Below are positions 1 through 5,054 of a stretch of DNA of 6,448 nucleotides, in pieces (the first letter of the stretch is position 1; each line of letters begins with the position of its first letter). Made by a program: the position numbers and the translations under genes. The DNA comes from Anammoximicrobium sp032229885 (GTDB lineage: Bacteria; Planctomycetota; Planctomycetia; Pirellulales; Pirellulaceae), in contig JAVYAJ010000212.1 of NCBI GenBank assembly GCA_032229885.1, forward strand, positions 1-6,448. The letters are read 5' to 3'. The notes beneath the pieces were generated by a model. That model was not told where the DNA came from. It was given only the letters and a program-made list of their open reading frames with translations, and did no database searches.

Positions 1-198
1 CGACATCTCAGCGTCCTCAGCGTCTCTGCGTTTCCAAAACGTATTTTCCTGTAGCCCGACCAGTTTGCCCGCGCAAGGACGTCGATCAAACGCAGAGACG
101 CAGAGGGCACAGCGCTACGGCAAGCACAACATGTAACCTTTCAACAACTCAACGCTGTCGCTGCCCGAAGACATTGTCACTAGTTTATGATATTCGAG
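1..198. repeat. R1 repeat, copy A (inverted-arm intergenic repeat)
   Basis: The core is two 19-nt arms in inverted orientation, at 15-33 and 88-106. They match with one mismatch (the second arm reads AAACGCAGAGACGCAGAGG) and are separated by 54 nt. A tail at about 107-198 is shared with the second copy at 1868-2138, including a 31-nt block at 131-161. The two copies align almost throughout, so this is a dispersed repeat, not chance similarity. Such CGCAGAGACGCAGAGG arms are, to my recollection, frequent between genes in planctomycete genomes. No coding potential is seen. The copy may extend left of the window. Its last bases, TTCGAG at 193-198, directly precede R2 copy a. Confidence 0.8.
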
Positions 199-219
199 GT
201 TAGAGTCTTAGTTCGTATC

Positions 220-240
220 ATGCGCGCACGGTGCGCGCAT
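220..240. repeat. Hairpin H1 of R2 copy a
   Basis: The arms are ATGCGCGCA and TGCGCGCAT around the loop CGG. The homologous hairpin at 3311-3331 has ATGCGCGCG and CGCGCGCAT around CGA. Both arms therefore differ at the loop-closing pair (A-T in one, G-C in the other) and pairing is kept. Confidence 0.75.
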
Positions 241-369
241 CTTGTACACTGGTCTGTACAGTACACTTTTGGGTTATTGGCGCTGGACCGCGTTAGGTGC
301 GATTGCTATTGCATGACTTTTGCGCAGCACAGAGGACAGCAACCGTGTTGGCCGAAGGCCAACACCAAC

Positions 370-392
370 GTAGCCTGGGGCAACGCCCCAGG
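370..392 (+). repeat. REP-like unit: GTAG plus 8-bp hairpin
   Basis: GTAG at 370-373 directly abuts the stem CCTGGGGC-aac-GCCCCAGG (374-392). A tetranucleotide such as GTAG at the foot of an imperfect palindrome is the classic layout of REP sequences mobilised by RAYT-type (IS200-like Y1) transposases. Copies of the same unit occur at 3461-3483 (same orientation) and 3592-3614 (inverted). No RAYT gene is in the window, so the link is inference from form. Confidence 0.6.
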
Positions 393-579
393 AGTCAGAG
401 ACGACAGCAACCGTGTTGGCCGAAGGCCAACATCAATGTGTCACCGCGGCCCGCATGAATATGGCCTTCGGCCAAACAGATTCTTGGGTTGCGGGCGCTA
501 GCCCGCGTTAGTAGTACAGCGCGAAGCCCCAACCAAACGATTCGCAATTTCAGCCAGCTCCAACCCACTTGCTCGATGA

Positions 580-1764
580 ATGCCCATGAAAATCACCGCA
601 ATCAAGACGCTTGTTTGCCATGCGCGCATGAGAAACTGGATCTTCGTCAAGGTGCTGACGGACCAGCCGGGACTGTTCGGCTGGGGAGAGGCGACGTTGG
701 AATGGCACACCCGCGCGGTGGTCGGCGCGATCGAGGATCTGGCCGAACTGGTCGTCGGCGAGGATCCGCGGCGAATCGAACATCTCTGGCAGATGATGCA
801 CCGCCAGCACTTCTGGCACGGGCATGGCGTCATCCGCGCGACCGCGATCGCCGGAATCGATCTCGCTTTGTGGGATATCGCCGGCAAGATCGCGGGCGTC
901 CCGTGCGCGCAGCTCTGGGGCGGTCCGGTGCGAGATTATGTCCGCACGTACTGCCACTTGGGCGGCGGAAAGATGGAGGACTTCTACGAAACGTCCGTCG
1001 AGGACGCCCGCCAGTTCGGCGAGCTGGCGCGACGCGCGGTCGAGGACGGCTACACGGCGTTCAAGGCGATGGCCGTGCCGCCGACGATGCCGATCGAGGG
1101 CCTGCGGCCGGTTCGACTGGCCGAAGCGGCTGTCCAGGCGATGCGCGAGGCGGTCGGCGACGAGATCGACATCATGGTTGATTGCCACGCACGGCCCTCG
1201 CCCGCGATGGGCCTCCGCTTCGGTCGGGCCCTGGATCCCTACGGCCTGTATTTCTTCGAGGAGCCGTGCTGGCCGGAGAGCCTCGACGGACTGGCCATGA
1301 TCAACCAGGCGCTGACCACGCCGGTCGCCACCGGCGAGCGGATCACCGAGCTATCGTACTTTCAGCAGTTGTTTGCGCGACGCGGGTGCGAGATCTGTCA
1401 GCTCGACATCACGCATTGTGGCGGTTTGACCGCCGCCCGCCGCGTCGCTGCGCTGGCCGATGCGCATCGCATCGCGCTGGCGCCGCACAACCCCCAGGGT
1501 CCTGTCAGCACGGCCGCGTCGCTCGAGTTCGGTTTCTCGCAGCCCAGCTATATCATCTGCGAGACGGTTCACAGCGACGTGCCCTGGCGCGCGGATGTGG
1601 TGGACGAGGGCTTTGTCGTCGAACCGCAGGGACGCATCGTCCGTCCCAATACGCGACCCGGACTGGGGATCTCGATCAACGAGGCCGAGGTTCGCAAGCA
1701 CCCGTTTCAACAGGAACTGCTCCAGCGCGTCTTCTATCCGGACGGAGCGGTCGGAGACTGGTGA
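580..1764 (+). CDS. Enolase-superfamily acid-sugar dehydratase, D-galactonate dehydratase-like
   Basis: This is a 394-residue cytoplasmic enzyme of the mandelate racemase/muconate lactonizing group, close in length to E. coli DgoD (about 382). The N-terminal capping domain starts at MKIT and includes the GLFGWGEATLE loop (31-41). The barrel carries the probable Mg2+ ligands D201, E227 (in FFEEP) and E253 (in TGER), spaced 26 and 26 as in the family. H203 in D-C-H, D276, H303 in APHNPQGP and E328 sit at the spacing known for galactonate/mannonate-type dehydratases. The expected reaction is syn or anti loss of water from an aldonate to give a 2-keto-3-deoxy acid, but the exact sugar cannot be read from sequence. 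Start at 580 or at the in-frame ATG at 586 (MKITAIKT); neither has a clear Shine-Dalgarno. A lyase-family gene follows 395 bp downstream and could act on the product. Confidence 0.93.
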   Translation: MPMKITAIKTLVCHARMRNWIFVKVLTDQPGLFGWGEATLEWHTRAVVGAIEDLAELVVGEDPRRIEHLWQMMHRQHFWHGHGVIRATAIAGIDLALWDIAGKIAGVPCAQLWGGPVRDYVRTYCHLGGGKMEDFYETSVEDARQFGELARRAVEDGYTAFKAMAVPPTMPIEGLRPVRLAEAAVQAMREAVGDEIDIMVDCHARPSPAMGLRFGRALDPYGLYFFEEPCWPESLDGLAMINQALTTPVATGERITELSYFQQLFARRGCEICQLDITHCGGLTAARRVAALADAHRIALAPHNPQGPVSTAASLEFGFSQPSYIICETVHSDVPWRADVVDEGFVVEPQGRIVRPNTRPGLGISINEAEVRKHPFQQELLQRVFYPDGAVGDW

Positions 1765-1867
1765 CCCCCGCGCGCGGCGGTCGCCCAGGGCCGTCTGGAA
1801 GCGTGCGCCGCGTCCGCGAGTACACCTCGCGTTTCCTCGGCCCTCCGCGGCGGAACGTCTCGCTATT
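1765..1867. other. Non-coding spacer downstream of the dehydratase
   Basis: This GC-rich stretch lies between the dehydratase stop and R1 copy B. I see no convincing gene and no stem followed by a T-run that would make a standard terminator. Confidence 0.5.
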
Positions 1868-2138
1868 TTCTCAGCGTCCTCTGCGTCTCTGCGTTTCCAA
1901 AACAAATTTTCAAGCCCGGCCAGTCTACCCGCGCAAGGACGTCGATGAAACGCAGAGACGCAGAGGACACAGAGCTACTGCAAGCACAACATGTAACCCT
2001 TCAACAACTTGACGCTGTCGCCTGAACACCGAACACCGAACACCGAACACCGAACACCATCTAACCCTTCCACAACTTGACGCTGTCGCTGCCTGAAAAC
2101 ATTGTCAAAAAGTCCACGATGTTCGAGGCTGGTAGTAC
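1868..2138. repeat. R1 repeat, copy B, expanded by a heptamer array
   Basis: The 19-nt arms at 1878-1896 and 1948-1966 are a perfect inverted repeat around a 51-nt loop. The tail matches copy A through the block ending TTCGAG (2122-2127). Unlike copy A, it contains a heptamer array bracketed by two copies of a 31-nt block (1991-2021 and 2059-2089, 29 of 31 identical). Its right end, TTCGAG-GCTGG-TAGTAC (2122-2138), runs into the leader of the downstream gene. With copy A it places the dehydratase gene between direct repeats. Confidence 0.8.
2024..2058. repeat. Tandem repeat: GAACACC x 5
   Basis: Five perfect, uninterrupted GAACACC heptamers. The array sits between two copies of a 31-nt block found only once in the other R1 element, where no heptamer is present. 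It is probably a slippage-prone satellite. It is about 100 bp upstream of the next start codon and outside any gene. Confidence 0.92.
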
Positions 2139-2146
2139 GGCCCACC

Positions 2147-2152
2147 AGGAAG
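2147..2152 (+). promoter_or_regulatory. Ribosome binding site of the DapA-family gene
   Basis: AGGAAG lies seven bases before the ATG at 2160, a normal Shine-Dalgarno spacing. It supports this start over other in-frame starts. Confidence 0.7.
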
Positions 2153-2159
2153 AATCGCC

Positions 2160-3092
2160 ATGTCCAAGACTCTGAGCGGCGTATTGCCGATCGTCCACAC
2201 CCCGTTTCTGGCCGACGACACGGTCGACATGGCCAGCCTTCGACGTCAGATCGACTGGGCGTCGGTCACCGGCGCCCACGGGTTGGCGGTGGGGATGGTG
2301 TCCGAGCTGTTGCGATTGACCCATCGCGAGCGGCTCGAACTGACGACTGCGATCGTCCAGTACAACGCGGGTCGCGGGGTGGTTGTCGCCGGCGTCGGGG
2401 CGGAAAGCACCAAACAGGCCGTCGAATATGCGCGGGCCGCAGCGGCGGCAGGCTGCGATGCGATGATGGCCATTCCGCCCGTCTCGACGGCCCTGCCGGC
2501 GGATCAACTCTTAAAGTACTTTACGACGCTCGCGGAAGCGGTCGAACTGCCGCTGATTGTTCAGGACGCCTCCGGCTACGTCGGCCGCCCCATCCCGCTG
2601 GACGTGTGCGTCGAACTGCTCGATCGGTTCGGCGCGGATCGGGTTCTGTTCAAGCCCGAATCGAACCCGGTCGGCCCACGTCTGTCGGCCTTGCGCGAGA
2701 TCACGGGCGGGCGGGCACGGATCTTCGACGGGTCCGGAGGCCTGTCGCTGGTCGACTGTTACCGCCGCGGAATCGTCGGGACCATGCCGGGCATGGAGTA
2801 TCTGCCGGGCATCATCGCCCTGTGGAACGCGCTGCAACGCGGCGACGAACGGGCGATCTATCGGCTGTACCTGCCCATCTGTGCGCTGGTGAACCTGCAA
2901 TTGCAGGCCGGACTGGACGGCTTTCTGGCCGTCGAAAAGCACATCCTCGCCCAGCGAGGCCTGTTCACCACGCCCGCCCGCCGCGAACCGTACGCCTGGG
3001 AGATGGACCCAGAGACGCAGCAAGAGCTGGAACGACTGTTGAATCAACTCGAAGCCGCCCTGGCCGAGACCCAGCACGACGCCCAAACGTGA
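2160..3092 (+). CDS. DapA/NanA-family (dihydrodipicolinate synthase-like) lyase with atypical active site
   Basis: A 310-residue TIM-barrel protein of the class I pyruvate-dependent lyase family, close to the usual length of about 300. The N-terminus has LPIVHTPF (9-16), as expected for the first strand. The Schiff-base lysine is K165 in LFKPE, followed by FDGSGG (189-194) and GIVGTMPG (204-211), the usual late-barrel glycine motifs. The GTTGE motif is replaced by GMVSE (45-49). The Y-N-x-P tyrosine motif reads QDAS (135-138), so Gln stands where the catalytic Tyr normally is; Y140 is the nearest tyrosine. It is therefore unlikely to be the housekeeping lysine-pathway enzyme. A 2-keto-3-deoxy sugar-acid aldolase or dehydratase role fits the neighbouring dehydratase, but that is inference. 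The start is fixed by AGGAAG at 2147. Confidence 0.88.
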   Translation: MSKTLSGVLPIVHTPFLADDTVDMASLRRQIDWASVTGAHGLAVGMVSELLRLTHRERLELTTAIVQYNAGRGVVVAGVGAESTKQAVEYARAAAAAGCDAMMAIPPVSTALPADQLLKYFTTLAEAVELPLIVQDASGYVGRPIPLDVCVELLDRFGADRVLFKPESNPVGPRLSALREITGGRARIFDGSGGLSLVDCYRRGIVGTMPGMEYLPGIIALWNALQRGDERAIYRLYLPICALVNLQLQAGLDGFLAVEKHILAQRGLFTTPARREPYAWEMDPETQQELERLLNQLEAALAETQHDAQT

Positions 3093-3300
3093 CCCTTCGC
3101 CGATGCCGGATTCCCGCCCGCCGCCTCGCCGAACGCGGGCCTTTCGCAGTCTGCGGTTCGACCCGCCCGAGGCGCGGCATCTGCCAGCCGCTTCGATCAA
3201 CGATCGGCGACTGGCAAACGATACTGGCAGTTCCGCTTCCGACCGTGTGGCCACCGCCCCCCGGCGTGACGGCAAGCGACGAGGATCAACGCCTTGCCTC
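3093..3300. other. Non-coding or decayed spacer
   Basis: A GC-rich stretch between the lyase stop and R2 copy b. A frame opens at 3103 but is proline/arginine-rich and continues into the R2 repeat to 3387, so it is not credible as a gene. I recognise no family in any frame and see no clear terminator. It may be an eroded gene fragment. Confidence 0.45.
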
Positions 3301-3310
3301 AGTTCGTACG

Positions 3311-3331
3311 ATGCGCGCGCGACGCGCGCAT
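3311..3331. repeat. Hairpin H1 of R2 copy b
   Basis: ATGCGCGCG and CGCGCGCAT flank the loop CGA. This is the counterpart of 220-240, with a paired change at the loop-closing base pair. Confidence 0.75.
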
Positions 3332-3460
3332 CTTGTACATTGGTCTGCACAGTGCACTTGTGGGTTACTGGCGCCAGCCCGCGTTAGGTGGAAGTGGCGT
3401 TGGATGACTGTTGCGCAGCACAGACGACAGGAAGCGTGTGGGCCGACGGCCATCGCCAAC

Positions 3461-3483
3461 GTAGCCTGGGGCAACGCCCCAGG
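3461..3483 (+). repeat. REP-like unit: GTAG plus 8-bp hairpin
   Basis: GTAG at 3461-3464 is followed by CCTGGGGC-aac-GCCCCAGG (3465-3483), identical to the unit at 370-392. With the inverted unit at 3592-3614 it makes a head-to-head pair like a REPIN or BIME. Confidence 0.6.
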
Positions 3484-3591
3484 AGTCAGAGATGATCGCA
3501 ACCGTATTGGCCGAAGGCCAACATCAACGTGTCACCCCCTGCCCGCATGAATATGGCCTTCGGCCAAAAAAGGCACACGCGCAGCGCCAGC

Positions 3592-3614
3592 CCTGGGGCG
3601 TCGCCCCAGGCTAC
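3592..3614 (-). repeat. REP-like unit in inverted orientation
   Basis: CCTGGGGC-gtc-GCCCCAGG (3592-3610) is followed by CTAC. On the minus strand this reads GTAG plus the same hairpin, with loop GAC instead of AAC. It is the inverted partner of 3461-3483, about 110 nt away. Confidence 0.6.
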
Positions 3615-3685
3615 GGTGATCGGAGGCCTTCGGCCAAACAGATTCAGCGTCCAAACGGGGCTGCCCGACCGCGTGCTATTGGCCG

Positions 3686-3770
3686 TTGAAGTCTTAATCC
3701 GTATCGTGCGCGCATCTGCTATACCAGTCTATACGGTACACTTTTCGATTGCGGGCACTGCCCCATGTTA
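3686..3770. repeat. R2 mini copy c (head joined to tail)
   Basis: It starts with GTCTTA-xTCCGTATC like copy a (205-219), keeps only one arm of H1 (GTGCGCGCAT) and a degenerate H2 (TATAC-g-GTACA). It then goes straight into the H3 tail (GCGGGC-act-GCCC, ending GTTA). The GGCC and GTAG hairpin body of copies a and b is absent. It may be the product of recombination between the two H3 blocks, or an ancestral short form. Confidence 0.65.
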
Positions 3771-4430
3771 AGCAGAAGAGGTTTGAACCGCAGAGGCGCA
3801 GAGGTCGCCGATGTGGTGCGCGGCGTGACAACAGTCCAGCACTTCGTTTACCGGAACGTGTTCTAGTTTGGCTAAACGGTTAATCGTGGGAATCCGGTCC
3901 CAAATCCAAGGCGCCCCATCCGCGACGAACGTCACCTTGGCTGCCTGAGCCGCACCCAGCCGATGCAAATGCATCGCCATTAGCTCGGCCATGGCGTCCG
4001 GACCCAAGAACGTCCCGTCAATCGTTGGTTGGGAGCCTTTGACCATGCGGCTCGTTTCGTCGTGGACAAACATCGTCACCAGTTTCGGCTCTCGCCATTG
4101 GGCATCATACGCCTTTCCAGGACGCTTCCGCGAACGTCCAGGCGCATTGTCGATCAGTAAGCCGTCCTCGTCCGTATGTTCCTTGCGCCGTGAAGCCAGT
4201 CGCAACGCGCCCCGGATTTTGGTTCTCCCACCATCGATCTGAACGCACACCTGCTTGCCTGCAAGCTCGGTACCTGCCGCCAGACGATTCGCTCGCCATT
4301 GTTGCGACTCGTGCGTCTGCAGAGCCAAGAGCCCACGGCCACACTGGGACGCGATCCGACGAACGATCTTCACATCCATCACGCCCTCTTGCGCTCCAGC
4401 TCCGCGACCGCCAATTGAAACGAAGGGCAC
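3768..4430 (-). pseudogene. ISKra4-like transposase, C-terminal catalytic part (truncated)
   Basis: The frame opens at a GTG at 4430, but family-like sequence begins at the ATG at 4379 (MDVKIVRRIASQCG). It contains VQIDGGR with D66 (numbered from 4430), a PKLVTMF strand, the MVKGSQPTIDGTFLGPD segment and FVADGAPWIWDRI with D171, which would be the first two acidic residues of the DDE site. It ends DCCHAAHHI, after which family homology stops and about 14 unrelated residues are encoded by the R1 arm. The third catalytic acid and the rest of the C-terminus are gone, so it should be inactive. Its ATG overlaps the stop of the N-terminal frame (TGATG at 4381-4377). Confidence 0.8.
3788..3804. repeat. 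R1 single-arm remnant
   Basis: CCGCAGAGGCGCAGAGG is a variant of the R1 arm (CGCAGAGACGCAGAGG) without a partner arm. It lies where transposase homology ends, and its reverse complement supplies the aberrant C-terminal residues of the truncated transposase frame. Confidence 0.65.
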
Positions 4431-4945
4431 AACGCCGCTTGCCGACCGACCTTGCTCTCCAGGGCGGGAGAGCCACCCTTGCCAAACCCGAACTGGGCCA
4501 ACTCCAGATGCAACCCCGGCGCCGTCACGTCGGCCTCAGCAGACCGACGCTTGGCCGGAGCGCAATACAAAGACGTGATCCATTCGACCAGCCCACCCGG
4601 CAGCCGAACTCGCAATGTTCGCCTCCGGCCCCGGCGAAGCGGGTAGCGGGAATGGCGTCGAGTCTGTTCGCACGCCGCATCGAACGCCGGTTGCTTCATC
4701 ACGAGGGCCAACAGGCCGGTCAGCACCAAATCAGCGCCTCGTGCAAAGGCAGCCTGGACATCGTGCTCCAGCGGGCCAAATTGCTTCGGATCCCCGGCCA
4801 AACGCTGCATCCAAGCCGGTATAGCCGCAGTCAGTTCCGCGTAAAACCGTCCGGTCATTTCTTCGGAGCCCATCACACGCGGCCCGTCCGGCCCACCCAC
4901 CTGAGCCTCTCCCATGCTCTTCCTCTCCTCAACGCTATCGGGCAT
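4379..4945 (-). pseudogene. ISKra4-like transposase, N-terminal part (separated by frameshift)
   Basis: The frame opens with ATG at 4945. A second ATG at 4915 (MGEAQVGG) is better placed, just after a GA-rich Shine-Dalgarno-like run (GAGGAGAGG). The part ALESKVGRQAALCPSFQLAVAELERKRA matches, from memory, the N-terminal region that in intact relatives runs straight on into the catalytic part. Here the frame ends at a TGA. Adding one G to the GGG run (plus-strand CCC at 4384-4386) would give ELERKRGVMDVKIVRRIA, a smooth join. A single-base loss is therefore the simplest explanation. Stop-start coupling or programmed frameshifting is possible, but no classic slippery heptamer is visible. Confidence 0.7.
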
Positions 4946-5013
4946 ACGTCCCAGGAGATCAGCATAGCCAAATACCGGCTCCCACCAGAGCCCAACGACG
5001 CGATCTGGATTCC

Positions 5014-5040
5014 CTAAGTGCTAGCACTGCCGGCACTTAG
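5014..5040. repeat. Nested palindrome at the IS/DUF499 junction
   Basis: The outer arms CTAAGTGC (5014-5021) and GCACTTAG (5033-5040) are perfect 8-bp inverted repeats. Inside lie two further palindromes, GTGCTAGCAC (5018-5027) and TGCCGGCA (5028-5035), which overlap the arms. It lies exactly between the transposase leader and the point where ATPase homology starts. It is a candidate transposon end or preferred insertion target. It contains an in-frame TAG (5022) that closes the ATPase frame upstream. Confidence 0.65.
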
Positions 5041-5054
5041 TGCGCACAACGGGA

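Larger units (their letters stand above)
199..511. repeat. R2 compound multi-hairpin repeat, copy a
   Basis: This block is built from short hairpins in fixed order. A 9-bp stem with a 3-nt loop lies at 220-240. A TGTAC-a-GTACA palindrome follows at about 252-262. A first 27-nt H3 block is at 271-297. Next come TTGGCC-gaa-GGCCAA stems at 345-365 and 414-432, with a GTAG-led hairpin between them at 370-392. An inverted TGGCC-ttc-GGCCA stem is at 462-474, and a second H3 block with stem GCGGGC/GCCCGC is at 486-512. Positions 210-474 align with 3301-3566 with essentially one indel, at roughly 80-85% identity by eye. The pentamer GTTAG stands at both edges (199-203 and 507-511). Open frames through this block are translations of the repeats and should not be called genes. 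Confidence 0.8.
3301..3685. repeat. R2 compound multi-hairpin repeat, copy b
   Basis: Positions 3301-3566 are collinear with 210-474 of copy a at a constant offset of 3091, with a single-base indel only near the end. Homologous hairpins include 3311-3331 (H1), 3465-3483 (GTAG hairpin) and 3507-3521 and 3554-3566 (GGCC stems). Past 3566 it diverges from copy a. It carries an inverted GTAG hairpin (3592-3614) and another GGCC-ttc-GGCC stem (3625-3635), giving a near mirror-image arrangement. It has no separate tail like the one copy a has at 486-512. Open frames across 3492-3771 are repeat translations. Confidence 0.78.
3786..5040 (-). mobile_element. Degenerate ISKra4-like insertion sequence
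   Basis: A minus-strand transposase split in two frames (4945-4379 and 4430-3768) plus an untranslated 5' stretch up to a nested palindrome at 5014-5040. The 3' end of the transposase, and so the left end of the element, is missing. Homology stops at about 3809, next to an R1 arm. ISKra4 ends commonly begin with GGG, and on the minus strand GGGAATCC starts at 5013, so the right end is either there or at the outer edge of the palindrome. No second terminal repeat remains to settle it. The element cannot move itself. Confidence 0.7.

Noticed and set aside
174..191. TTGTCA and TATGAT resembling sigma-70 promoter boxes
   Set aside because: The boxes are only 6 bp apart, far from the usual 17, and lie inside the R1 tail shared with another locus.
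345..474. Possible CRISPR array because of repeated GGCC hairpins
   Set aside because: The units differ in orientation, spacing and sequence, there are no regular spacers, and no cas gene is present.
187..501. A 104-codon plus-strand frame
   Set aside because: It lies wholly inside R2 copy a and its peptide is the translation of the hairpin repeats, with no family resemblance.
1765..1867. Possible Rho-independent terminator after the dehydratase
   Set aside because: The area is GC-rich, but I found no clear stem followed by a T-run.
3103..3387. A 94-codon plus-strand frame after the lyase
   Set aside because: It is low in complexity, proline/arginine-rich and runs into the R2 repeat. No family is recognised.
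2102..3550. A 482-codon plus-strand frame overlapping the lyase gene
   Set aside because: It is arginine-rich shadow coding of a GC-rich gene. The lyase frame has the family motifs and a ribosome binding site.
3492..3771. Two plus-strand frames encoding GLRPN and SPGASPQA type peptides
   Set aside because: They are translations of the GGCC and GTAG hairpins. Similar peptides in databases are probably misannotated repeats.
4190..5017. A 275-codon plus-strand frame opposite the transposase
   Set aside because: It is antisense to a recognisable transposase and has no motif of its own.
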